A DNA stretch of 64,000 nucleotides from an uncultured Lachnospiraceae bacterium (GTDB lineage Bacteria > Bacillota > Clostridia > Lachnospirales > Lachnospiraceae), in NCBI GenBank assembly GCA_900549665.1, contig URPH01000011.1, positions 14,555 through 78,554 of the forward strand. The letters are read 5' to 3'. Positions 35,589 through 44,067 of the stretch are shown piece after piece (positions within the stretch are counted from its first letter, which is position 1; the number at the start of each line of letters is the position of its first letter). The notes under the pieces are model-generated. The model did no database searches and was not told the origin of the DNA. It saw only the letters and a program-made list of their open reading frames with translations. The translations under genes and the position numbers were made by a program.

Positions 35589-37586
35589 CTACTGCTTATT
35601 GTCTGTATTTTGATCTGTTTTTTCAGATGATCCCATGTCTTCCGGATTCTTCGGTCCCTCTGCCCCATCCGGTGGCTCCATACCATTCGGTTTCTCCGTT
35701 CCATCCGGTCTTTCTGTTCCTTCCGGTGGTTCCATGCCCTCCGGCAGCTCAGGTCTTTCCGTTCCATCCGGCGCTTCCATATCACCGTCAGGCCTGCCCA
35801 TGCCTCCGGGACCTCCCATACCTTTGGTTTCTCCATAGATCAGGCTGTCCATTGTTGCCTCTACGCTCTGTTCTCCGGCGCTTACAGTATATGTGTTACC
35901 TACTGCTAACTCAGGACAGCTTAAAACAACGCAGTTGTAGCTTTTTGCCGGTGTGTAGGTTAGCAGGGTCTTACCTTTTTCATCCGTCAGTGTAATCTCC
36001 ATTTCAGAGGCCTCTGTCAGTGCTGTATCAAATGTCACCATGATGCTTCCCTGTGTGGAATCGCTGCCAAAGTTTTGCGCCATGCCGCTATATCCGGCTG
36101 CTGCCACAATTCCTCCGCTGATGCTCGCACTGCCATCATAATCAAGGGCGCTGTTTCCATCATTTTCCGGTCCGCTGACATATAATTCTCCGCCTGATAC
36201 ATGCAGGGTGCCATTCGTATCAACCCCATCCCCTTTTGCGTCAATGCTGGTCACACCGCCGGCAATCCTTACATAACAGCCTTCCGTTGCCTGGAACGGT
36301 GCCTGACCGCCCTCTCCGGAAGAAGATCCGTCTGCGGCATTGATACCGTCATCTTCCGATGTAATATTGATCGTACCGCCATTGATATCTATTGTTTTTC
36401 CTTCAATACCTTCGTAACACTCGTTAATCTCGATATTTCCATCCTCAACAACCACTGCATCATCTGCATGTATTGCATCATCTCCGGCGGTAATCTCATA
36501 GGAACCATCCTCAATGATGACAACACCGTTGCTGTGGATAGCATCGTCCTCGCAGTCAAACCGGTAAGTGCCGTTGTATACGACAATGCCCTGAATACCC
36601 TTGATACCTTTCAAGCTGGTGTCATCCTGACTGTCGCTGGTAGTGTTATGTGTCTTTACATCACAGGTACTTTCATTCATAACTAAAATATTTTCCGCCT
36701 GAATACCATCTTCATCTGAATCGATCTTCAGACTAGAGCCGGTAACCACAATATTTCCTTTCTCTTCATCACTGTCATTGGTCGAACGCAATGCATCCTT
36801 TGTGCTCGTAATGGTCAGATCCGCATTTTTTACGATACAGTCATCTTTTCCGGTCACGCCATGATTTATGGCATCCACAGTCACCGTTGCGTTTTCGATC
36901 ACCAGATCATCCTTTCCGGTGATGCCGTTTTTATGATTGGCTTTCACAGTCAGCGTACCCTTACCGGCAATCACAAGATCTGACTTGGAATAAACACAGG
37001 CATTTGGTTCATCATCGTCTTCGGACGCATATTCTCCATCATAGGAATATTCTGCCGCATCCGTCAGGGTATTGGTACTGCCCTCAGCAAGATATACCGT
37101 AGTCTCTTCCGATTTGTATACATAGAGAGCGCTGGTATCGGAAGAAGTGATTTCTGCCTGATCAAGCACCAAAACAACCTCTTCATCCGGTGCGTTGACA
37201 ACCACATTGCCGTCTGACAGGGTTCCTGTTATCAGATAGGTTCCTCCTTTTACAACAGAGATTTCTCCGTCAGCGACTTTGACACCCTCTCCGGAGACAT
37301 CAATATTCTGATCTGAAAGCGTGATCTTTGTTGCATTTACAAGATCCGGTTCCTTTGTCTCTTCCTTATTTAATGCTTCAGAAAGCAATTCGTCGGCAGC
37401 TTTCTTTATTTCATCCGTATCTGCAGAGTTTTCATCCGCATCGGATTGGTCTTTGGACTCCGTTGTCGTGGACGTTTCTGCACCGGTATCTGTTTTCTGA
37501 TAACCGCTGCAGCCTGCCATGGTCACCGAAAGTCCAACCATGCAAAGTGCTGTCATTCCTTTCCTATACCATTCCTTTGTCTTCAT
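35589..37586 (-). CDS. Beta-helix carbohydrate-binding lipoprotein (Cthe_2159-like)
   Basis: Surface lipoprotein: after KTKEWYRKGM the lipobox MAGCS places the lipid cysteine near residue 27. The body (about 110-560) is a run of short beta-helix rungs such as NHKNGITGKDDLVIENATVTVDA split by DDAIHSNGVVIIEDG and DDAIHADDAVVVEDG units, as in the Cthe_2159 carbohydrate-binding family, which is reported to bind cellulose and pectin-like polymers and calcium. The last 90 residues are Pro/Gly/Glu-rich repeats (GMEPPEGTERPDG). 665 aa from the ATG at 37586 (GGAGG 7 bases upstream). Divergent from the VTC/DUF4956 operon across an operator-bearing region; same association is known in other Clostridia. 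Confidence 0.85.
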   Translation of the reverse strand: MKTKEWYRKGMTALCMVGLSVTMAGCSGYQKTDTGAETSTTTESKDQSDADENSADTDEIKKAADELLSEALNKEETKEPDLVNATKITLSDQNIDVSGEGVKVADGEISVVKGGTYLITGTLSDGNVVVNAPDEEVVLVLDQAEITSSDTSALYVYKSEETTVYLAEGSTNTLTDAAEYSYDGEYASEDDDEPNACVYSKSDLVIAGKGTLTVKANHKNGITGKDDLVIENATVTVDAINHGVTGKDDCIVKNADLTITSTKDALRSTNDSDEEKGNIVVTGSSLKIDSDEDGIQAENILVMNESTCDVKTHNTTSDSQDDTSLKGIKGIQGIVVYNGTYRFDCEDDAIHSNGVVIIEDGSYEITAGDDAIHADDAVVVEDGNIEINECYEGIEGKTIDINGGTINITSEDDGINAADGSSSGEGGQAPFQATEGCYVRIAGGVTSIDAKGDGVDTNGTLHVSGGELYVSGPENDGNSALDYDGSASISGGIVAAAGYSGMAQNFGSDSTQGSIMVTFDTALTEASEMEITLTDEKGKTLLTYTPAKSYNCVVLSCPELAVGNTYTVSAGEQSVEATMDSLIYGETKGMGGPGGMGRPDGDMEAPDGTERPELPEGMEPPEGTERPDGTEKPNGMEPPDGAEGPKNPEDMGSSEKTDQNTDNKQ

Positions 37587-37683
37587 ATCCGTTCCTCCAT
37601 TTCTGATCCATATTCTTTCCAATCAATATTTTAAATTTCCTGACATTATTTTCATATCAGATTGTTTCAGGTTTTCCTGATTT

Positions 37684-37769
37684 CCTATAGCATACCTTCC
37701 TTTCTTAAAGCCTACCTAAAGGATTTTTATTTTTTTCTTTAGGTAAGCTTTAGGTAACAAGATTATGAT
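37684..37769. promoter_or_regulatory. Divergent promoter region with TTTAGGTAA direct repeats
   Basis: Plus strand: TTTAGGTAA at 37738-37746 and again at 37749-37757 (11-bp period), just ahead of a TATGAT -10 at 37764-37769 for the VTC gene. Minus strand: TTTAGGTAGG at 37711-37720 with a weaker TTTAAGAAA 11 bases further, ahead of TATAGG at 37684-37689 for the lipoprotein gene. In both directions the repeats take the place of a -35 box, the arrangement of OmpR-class activators, and an OmpR-type regulator is encoded in the operon. Direct control is inference. Confidence 0.65.
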
Positions 37770-37792
37770 AAACGTACAAAGGAGGTCATCAG

Positions 37793-38527
37793 ATGAAAAA
37801 AACAGTCCAATATCGTTTTGAAAGATATGAAAAGAAATATTTTATTACCCCGCAGCAACAGGAATATCTCTTATTCCTTATGCAATCTTACATCAAAGCA
37901 GATGAATTTCAAAACTATCCTATCTGCAATATATATTATGACACAGACAACTGGCAGGTTATCCGTGCTTCCATCGACAAGCCTGTATATAAGGAAAAGC
38001 TACGGGTACGAAGCTACGGTGTCCCCAAAAAGGACGACAAGGTCTATATCGAGTTAAAGAAAAAATACATGGGCATCGTATATAAAAGAAGGATTTCCAC
38101 GGAAGTCTCCCTTTCGGAGTCCTATTTAAAAAACCGTATTCCCTCACAGCCTTATGGACAGATTGGACAGGAAATCAACTGGTTTCAGAAAACCTATCAT
38201 TCCAAACCAAAGGTATTTATCCGTTATGACCGGATGGCATTTTCCGGGATTGAAGATCCACAGCTACGCATTACCTTTGATACCAACTTACGCTGGCGCA
38301 GTACCGATCTGGACTTGCGGCTTGGCGATTTTGGGCAGCCGATTTTGCAGGATGACCGGATCCTGATGGAAATCAAAATGCCCGGATCCTGTCCTCTGTG
38401 GCTTTCAGCTATGTTAGCAGAGGCTAACATCTATCCGACATCCTTTTCCAAATACGGCACCTGCTACTCAGAACACATTGTAAAAAATTCAAACCACAAT
38501 TATAAGGAGGATATTTATTGTGCTTAA
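37793..38527 (+). CDS. VTC-domain protein (polyphosphate polymerase-like)
   Basis: CYTH/TTM-superfamily tunnel protein related to the yeast VTC4 polyphosphate polymerase domain. Conserved basic and acidic positions are visible: RFERYEKKYFI at residues 8-18, YYDTDNW, YKEKLRVRSYG, VYIELKKKYMGIVYKRR, and LMEIKMPGSCPLWL near the C-terminus. 244 aa, soluble, no SPX domain and no membrane segment. The membrane partner is presumably the DUF4956 protein, whose GTG start lies inside the last codons of this gene. AAAGGAGG site before the ATG. Polyphosphate synthesis has not been shown for this bacterial group as far as I know. Confidence 0.85.
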   Translation: MKKTVQYRFERYEKKYFITPQQQEYLLFLMQSYIKADEFQNYPICNIYYDTDNWQVIRASIDKPVYKEKLRVRSYGVPKKDDKVYIELKKKYMGIVYKRRISTEVSLSESYLKNRIPSQPYGQIGQEINWFQKTYHSKPKVFIRYDRMAFSGIEDPQLRITFDTNLRWRSTDLDLRLGDFGQPILQDDRILMEIKMPGSCPLWLSAMLAEANIYPTSFSKYGTCYSEHIVKNSNHNYKEDIYCA

Positions 38528-39182
38528 TTCCATTATTCAGTCAGAGATCTCTCTGTCATCATTTCTCATATGTACCGTTGCATCTCTTATTTTAGGGATT
38601 GCGACCGCTTGCATCAATATGTACAGATCCCGATGCTCCCAGAGCTTCGCCATCACGCTTGCCGTCATTCCCGCGATCGTCCAGATCATCATCATGCTGG
38701 TGAACGGAAATATCGGTGCCGGAATTGCGGTTGCCGGCGCTTTCAGTCTGGTCCGCTTTCGTTCTCTTCCCGGTACTGCCAAGGAAATTGCTTCCATCTT
38801 TTTAGCCATGGCGATCGGACTGGCAACCGGTATGGGCTACATATACCTCGCCGTCATCTTTTTTGTTATTGTGGCACTGGTCATACTCAGTCTTACCATG
38901 CTGCATTTTGGTCTGGGCGATGCAGCCGGACGGATCCTAAAGATTACCATTCCCGAAAATCTCGACTACGACGGGCTTTTTGATGATCTGTTTGAAAAAT
39001 ATCTGAAATCCTATTCACTGGATAAGATCAAGACCAGCAACATGGGAACTCTCTTCGAACTGCAGTATCAGATTACCTTAAAAGACAATGTTTTACCCAA
39101 GAAATTTTTTGATGAGCTCCGCTGCCGCAACGGCAACCTCAATATCATCTGCAGCAAGGAAGCCGACAGGGATTTATTGTAA
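38520..39182 (+). CDS. DUF4956 membrane protein (GTG start)
   Basis: About four or five N-terminal helices (SSFLICTVASLILGIATACINM, AITLAVIPAIVQIIIML, IYLAVIFFVIVALVIL) including the conserved loop AFSLVRFRSLPGTAKEIASIF, then a 75-residue cytoplasmic alpha/beta domain. 220 aa. Start GTG at 38520 with AAGGAGG nine bases upstream, overlapping the VTC gene by 8 bases, so translation is coupled and the two products are likely partners. Function unknown; it is regularly found next to VTC-domain genes. Confidence 0.88.
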   Translation: MLNSIIQSEISLSSFLICTVASLILGIATACINMYRSRCSQSFAITLAVIPAIVQIIIMLVNGNIGAGIAVAGAFSLVRFRSLPGTAKEIASIFLAMAIGLATGMGYIYLAVIFFVIVALVILSLTMLHFGLGDAAGRILKITIPENLDYDGLFDDLFEKYLKSYSLDKIKTSNMGTLFELQYQITLKDNVLPKKFFDELRCRNGNLNIICSKEADRDLL

Positions 39183-39279
39183 TTGATTTTTTACAAACCA
39201 CAATTTATACTACAGACAGATATTGGATAAATCTGACACAAAACGATCATAGACACTTGTATGAAATGAGGTGGGAAGC

Positions 39280-39954
39280 ATGCACTTACTGATTGCCGAA
39301 GATGAACTGGATCTGGCAGAGGTTTTAACCGTATTTTTTGAAAAAAATCACTTTGTGGTCACGACCGTCAATGACGGGCTGACAGCCTATGACTATGGTA
39401 TGTCGGACCAGTTTGACGCGATCATTCTGGATGTTATGATGCCTAAAATGAACGGAATTGAAGTTTTAAAAAAATTACGGGAGCAGGGAATCAAAACACC
39501 GATCATGATGCTGACAGCCAAGGTCCAGAAGGACGACCGAATCCTCGGCTTTAATTCCGGAGCCGACGATTATCTTCCCAAGCCCTTTGAGCCGGATGAG
39601 CTGATCTGCCGTGTCCGCGCCATGTTAAGAAGAAGCGAAAACTACAAACCGGACATCTTATCCTACGGTGATCTTTTGCTCAACACCGCCAACGGTACGC
39701 TGTCCTGCGGGCAGCAGTCCATCCGTTTAAGTGGCAGGGAATTTCAGCTTATGGAGCTTTTTATGCGCTCCCCCGGCAATGTTTTTTCCACCGATCATAT
39801 CATGGAACGGATCTGGGGCTTTGAAAGTGATGCCGAGATCAATGTCGTATGGGTGCATATCTCCAACCTGCGTAAAAAATTGAAGTCCATCGGATCCACG
39901 GTTTCTGTCTATGCCAACCGCGGAATGGGCTATGTATTGGAGGACAGACAATGA
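39280..39954 (+). CDS. OmpR-family response regulator
   Basis: Receiver domain with IAEDELDLAEVL (acidic pocket), phosphoacceptor Asp in DAIILDVMMPKMNG, Thr/Ala and Lys switch residues in MLTAK and YLPKPFEPDEL. The C-terminal winged helix contains RLSGREFQLMELFMRSPGNVFS and VWVHISNLRKKLKS. 224 aa from the ATG at 39280, six bases after GAGGTG; an in-frame GTG three codons earlier is less likely. Follows DUF4956 by 97 bp; its stop overlaps the kinase start (ATGA). Confidence 0.95.
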   Translation: MHLLIAEDELDLAEVLTVFFEKNHFVVTTVNDGLTAYDYGMSDQFDAIILDVMMPKMNGIEVLKKLREQGIKTPIMMLTAKVQKDDRILGFNSGADDYLPKPFEPDELICRVRAMLRRSENYKPDILSYGDLLLNTANGTLSCGQQSIRLSGREFQLMELFMRSPGNVFSTDHIMERIWGFESDAEINVVWVHISNLRKKLKSIGSTVSVYANRGMGYVLEDRQ

Positions 39955-41360
39955 TCAGGCAATTAAGAAACCGTTTTATTCGGATCACTATGCTGTCCGT
40001 ATCGGTGGTTATGCTGATCCTTACTTTGATCGTCAATGCAGCCAACTTCATATCCACCAATGCAGATCTGGAGGATCTGCTAGATATGATCTGTGAAAAC
40101 AGGGGTTCCATTCCTACTGACCGGTTTATTCCGGATGCCAAGCCGGATAAACCTGCTGATTCTGTTGACAACTCCGATTTAGAGCCAACCGGCACCACGC
40201 CACCTGCGCTTCCAGATAATATTGCTGATTCAGGCCCTGCAAACAGTCAGTCAGATCCTGCATCTCAGGATAATAACTCAGATATAGAAGATAAAATAAA
40301 CGACACGAATCCACCAACACAGCCTTGGAAATTCAAGGCTCCCATGAACCCGGAGACTCCGTACTCCACCCGCTTTTTCTCCCTGCTGTTCGATCAGGAT
40401 GGAAATCTCATAAAGAAGGATCTGGCTCATATAGCCGCGATCACAGACGATGACATCGCCGAATATATCTCCGTCGCTTTAAAGCACGGTGAGGGCTATG
40501 GCTATTATTCCGATTACAAATACCGCGTCATCTTACAGGACAACAGGGAATACATGGTCGTTTTTCTGGACTGCTATCAGGAAATCCACGCGATCAGGGT
40601 GCTGGCACTTTGTTCCTTTGCAGCCATGGTAATATGTATCGGTCTTGTTTATATTCTGGTGGTGATCTTTTCCAAACGTGCCATTGACCCTGTGGTGCGA
40701 AGCCAGAAGCAACAAAAGCAGTTTATCACCGACGCAAGTCACGAGCTCAAGACACCGATCACGGTCATTGCCACAAGCCTGAAAGTGTTGGAAATGGAAG
40801 TCGGACAACAGAAGTGGATCGATAAAGCCCGCAGCCAGACAGAAAAGCTCAGGGATCTCGTCAATTCCCTCGTAACCTTATCCCGCATGGATGAAGAGGA
40901 TTCTCCGTTAAAATTTGAACATTTTTCAATCAGCGATGCTTTACAGGAAACGGTTGATTCCTTTACGGACTACGCAGAGTCAAACGGACATGCACTCAAG
41001 GTAACAATTACCCCGGATCTGGATTTTTACGGTGACGAATATGCCATCCGCCAGCTTGCTTCCATTTTGCTGGACAATGCTGTCAAATACGCTGCTGCCG
41101 GTTCGGATATTACATTTTTCCTAGTAAAAAATAAGAAGCATATTCTGTTAAAAACCTCCAACGTCTGCCAGGATCTTGACGAGGATGCGCTCCGACATTT
41201 GTTTGACCGTTTCTACCGGCCGGATCAGTCCAGAAATCACGAGACCGGCGGCTTTGGAATCGGCCTTTCCATTGCACGCAGCATTGCCGAGGGACATAAA
41301 GGAACCATCCATGCCTACTGCCCTGTTAAAGATCAGATTGAATTTACGGTTAAATTATAA
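39951..41360 (+). CDS. Membrane sensor histidine kinase
   Basis: Membrane helices at about 10-32 and 214-240 bracket a 180-residue extracytoplasmic sensor. The sensor's first part is Pro/Asp/Ser/Asn-rich (residues 60-125), probably a flexible linker. Phosphohistidine H264 in DASHELKTPITV, N-box LLDNAVKYA, G-boxes GGFGIGLSIARS. No clear HAMP domain. 469 aa. Cognate partner is the overlapping OmpR regulator. Sensed signal unknown; the genetic neighbours point to an envelope or phosphate/polymer-related cue. Confidence 0.93.
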   Translation: MIRQLRNRFIRITMLSVSVVMLILTLIVNAANFISTNADLEDLLDMICENRGSIPTDRFIPDAKPDKPADSVDNSDLEPTGTTPPALPDNIADSGPANSQSDPASQDNNSDIEDKINDTNPPTQPWKFKAPMNPETPYSTRFFSLLFDQDGNLIKKDLAHIAAITDDDIAEYISVALKHGEGYGYYSDYKYRVILQDNREYMVVFLDCYQEIHAIRVLALCSFAAMVICIGLVYILVVIFSKRAIDPVVRSQKQQKQFITDASHELKTPITVIATSLKVLEMEVGQQKWIDKARSQTEKLRDLVNSLVTLSRMDEEDSPLKFEHFSISDALQETVDSFTDYAESNGHALKVTITPDLDFYGDEYAIRQLASILLDNAVKYAAAGSDITFFLVKNKKHILLKTSNVCQDLDEDALRHLFDRFYRPDQSRNHETGGFGIGLSIARSIAEGHKGTIHAYCPVKDQIEFTVKL

Positions 41361-41402
41361 AAGAAGGCGGACCACCGATACTATCCGGCGATCCGCTTTC
41401 TT
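41361..41402. terminator. Bidirectional terminator between convergent genes
   Basis: GCGGA (41367-41371) pairs with TCCGC (41392-41396), extended inside by CCG-ATA/TAT-CGG with bulges and outside by A/T pairs giving short T-runs on both strands. Serves the kinase (+) and the lipoprotein gene (-). Confidence 0.7.
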
Positions 41403-41412
41403 GTCCGTTTTA

Positions 41413-42282
41413 TTACTTCTTTATCGGATTAGCAAAGAATGCCACATCACTGTTGTCCGGGATCGGACCATCATCCCCATATACATCAACGGAATTGCTA
41501 AAGCTTCCGTCTTCCTCGATTTCTTCCATATAATCTAAAGCAACACCGATTACATTTCCGTCCTCATCAACCAAAAGAATGGTAACAGGTCCTTCATCGC
41601 AGGCAGTTCCATCGGTTGCATTTACAGTATAATCAATAGTCAGATATTCGCCGTCATCACTGAAGTTACCTTCGTATTCACCTTCCCACGGAACAAATTC
41701 CTGATCGGTTTCTGTGGCATCGCAGTCTTCCCACTCAATTCTGCCATCCGGAAGGGAATCACAATCAATGTATTCAACAATGGTATTGCCGGAGCCAACG
41801 CAGCCTTCATAAATATAGGTTTCTCCAACGACCGAACCATCGGCTGCAAGTGCCTTTGCAGTACCTGAGAAGCAAAATCCATCTTCATACAGATTGGTAA
41901 TAGCAACGATTAAAACGTCGGATCCAAACTCTTTTCCCGGAACGGTGCTCACAACAACTCCCGGATTTTCTTCAAAAACAGAATCAACATTTGTCCATGC
42001 TACCTTTGCATATTCGGCATCCAGTTCACTGATCAGTGACTGCCAGTCATTGACATCGTCCAGATTGATTTCTTCCTCTTCGTCCTGCACATCGGTTGTT
42101 TCAACATCTTCCACGATTTCTTTTTCAGGCTCTTCTTCCTCTTCTTTTACTGCTTCCTCTTGTACCTCCTCATCCTTTTTTTCATCGGATGAGCCGGTGC
42201 TAACATGAAATTCACAGGCTGTCAGCCCCATGGCCATGATCAGCATTGCCACGAGAATCATCAGTTTATTTAACTTTTTCAT
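41413..42282 (-). CDS. Acidic lipoprotein of unknown function
   Basis: Signal peptide with lipobox GLTACEF (Cys about 23), then a 50-residue Glu/Asp-rich linker (EEEEEPEKEIVEDVETTD) and a globular part from about residue 75. The globular part has FxxM-like features of secreted lipoproteins, repeated aromatic-Asp motifs and an overall very acidic composition. 289 aa. Not recognised beyond that. 22 bp after another envelope protein gene on the same strand, probably one operon. Confidence 0.75.
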   Translation of the reverse strand: MKKLNKLMILVAMLIMAMGLTACEFHVSTGSSDEKKDEEVQEEAVKEEEEEPEKEIVEDVETTDVQDEEEEINLDDVNDWQSLISELDAEYAKVAWTNVDSVFEENPGVVVSTVPGKEFGSDVLIVAITNLYEDGFCFSGTAKALAADGSVVGETYIYEGCVGSGNTIVEYIDCDSLPDGRIEWEDCDATETDQEFVPWEGEYEGNFSDDGEYLTIDYTVNATDGTACDEGPVTILLVDEDGNVIGVALDYMEEIEEDGSFSNSVDVYGDDGPIPDNSDVAFFANPIKK

Positions 42283-42304
42283 TTATGTTTCCTCACTTTT
42301 CCAT

Positions 42305-42952
42305 TTAAAATAATACTTTGTACTTTTCTATATCAGGTGCCTCGTCCTGATCAAATTCTGAAACCTTTACACAATAATAGTGCTCTGCATCTATTTTAAG
42401 TACTCCCGCTAATGTCCCCTGCATGATGCCATCTTCATTTTTATGGTATTTGATAAAATACTGAATAGCACCATTTTCTGTTTCTTCTGTATTGATATCA
42501 CTTTCATCGTCACGCTCTAAAAACGTCAGGCGCATCTGTCGCAGCCATTCATCGGCGTCAACCGTAACATCATTGTATACAGCAGAACGTTCCGGATGAT
42601 CCGGATCCAAAATTCCTACATCTTCCTTATGTATCTTGTACAGGTAGACATCGACCACTTTTTGATAATCATGGTCCATATATTCCTTCATGCATCCCCC
42701 GTCTATCGCCAAATCCTCATATTCTAAATAGAAGCCATCCGGAAGGGAATACTGAAACTTCGTCTGATCCATTTCCAGCATATCCTGTGAAACAGTTTCT
42801 TCCATTCCACGGTCCGCCGGTATCATGTCTTCGGTCCTGTTGGTATCTTCATCATAGCCTTTTCCATTTTGGTATATCAATGCAGCGATCACAGTGATAC
42901 CAGCCACCAGCAAGATCACAAATGTCAAAAGCAGTCTCTTTTTTGGATTCAT
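42305..42952 (-). CDS. Membrane-anchored extracytoplasmic protein, unknown
   Basis: Starts MNPKKRLLLTFVILLVAG: a single N-terminal membrane segment (about 5-28) then roughly 185 residues outside, with FQYSLPDGFYLEYEDLAI and KYHKNEDGIMQGTLAGVLKI. 215 aa from the ATG at 42952 with GGAG seven bases upstream. Family not recognised. It and the following lipoprotein lie downstream of the XRE/membrane regulator (145 bp gap), which may control them. Confidence 0.7.
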   Translation of the reverse strand: MNPKKRLLLTFVILLVAGITVIAALIYQNGKGYDEDTNRTEDMIPADRGMEETVSQDMLEMDQTKFQYSLPDGFYLEYEDLAIDGGCMKEYMDHDYQKVVDVYLYKIHKEDVGILDPDHPERSAVYNDVTVDADEWLRQMRLTFLERDDESDINTEETENGAIQYFIKYHKNEDGIMQGTLAGVLKIDAEHYYCVKVSEFDQDEAPDIEKYKVLF

Positions 42953-43097
42953 CCATCTTCTCCTTTCCATTTTTATCCTGTTTTTCTGTCGCGCGCTTTC
43001 TGTGTCCGAAAAACAAATTAAGCTTATAAAAATGGCACGGATTATTCCAGCAAATCGCCTTTACAAATGTGCAAATTCTGCTTGCAATCCACTATTT

Positions 43098-43805
43098 TCA
43101 AGCATTTGAGGCATTTAATGACTTAAGCTTAAAAAAAGAAATGCCAATCATCGTATCCAGAAATACCAGACAAAGAAGGCCTAAAAAAGGAATGAGCATG
43201 GTCTTTTTATAATATTCAAATTTGAGTTTTTTCGGCGTATCAGGATCGGTAAAGGAAAAAATGTAATCCCCCTCTGAAAGATTTCTCGTATCCAGCCACA
43301 CATGATCCTTGGTATAATTTCCGGAACCGTCCAGCTTGACAACCTCCGCGTAGGAATACTGATCCAGTATCCGCTCAACCGTCACCAGATTGGAATTCAG
43401 ATTTTCACTCTTTCCTGACAGATGCCCCATGATATGAGAAAGCAGGATCACAACCGGGATACAAAGCAATGTACACACGATGCCCGCGATCAGCAAAAAT
43501 CTTTTGGTATGCAAAAGACCTTTTTTATACTGTTTCTGCTTTTCTATGTCAATTTCCTCTATGGGTGCAGTCTGTCCGTCTGTGGGCTGCTCTGTAATCT
43601 CTTCCTGTTTTCCATATGCGATATAATCCAGACTGACATCATAAATCTGGGCAAGCACTAACAGCTTATCCGTATCCGGCAGAGATTTATCCAGCTCCCA
43701 GTTGGACACCGACTGCCTGCTGACATTTAACTTTTCTGCAAGCTTTTCCTGCGTAATCCCTTTTTTCTTCCGAAGCTCAAATAACCTGTTTCCTATTGAA
43801 TCCAT
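43098..43805 (-). CDS. XRE-family regulator with C-terminal membrane domain
   Basis: DNA-binding helix-turn-helix at residues 6-60 (IGNRLFELRKKKGITQEKLAEKL, VSRQSVSNWELDKSLPDTDKL), a charged linker, then two membrane helices (about 103-125 and 203-225) bracketing an extracytoplasmic loop of about 75 residues. This architecture of membrane-tethered HTH protein is frequent in Clostridia; the outer loop may be a sensor. 235 aa from the ATG at 43805 (GGAGG 7 bases before). Divergent from the GH13 gene across 262 bp. Confidence 0.88.
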   Translation of the reverse strand: MDSIGNRLFELRKKKGITQEKLAEKLNVSRQSVSNWELDKSLPDTDKLLVLAQIYDVSLDYIAYGKQEEITEQPTDGQTAPIEEIDIEKQKQYKKGLLHTKRFLLIAGIVCTLLCIPVVILLSHIMGHLSGKSENLNSNLVTVERILDQYSYAEVVKLDGSGNYTKDHVWLDTRNLSEGDYIFSFTDPDTPKKLKFEYYKKTMLIPFLGLLCLVFLDTMIGISFFKLKSLNASNA

Positions 43806-44067
43806 TCCGGTGCCTCCAAAATTTCTCTTATCTTTGCCTGTCCATTTTATCATAGATCGATTGATGATTTCCATAGTCGGGCGCGTCCTTTGTCAATTTC
43901 TGTCGTCCTTTACCGTTTCTTTTTTTACACAGTCCCCGTTTGCGCATAATTGTTTTATTATTTTTCAAAAAGGCGCAAAAAAATGCTTGAATTCCATCTT
44001 GAAAAAGCAATATATTAGTATTACTAAAACACAGAAAATATCAGATAAAAGACAAGGAGTGAACATT

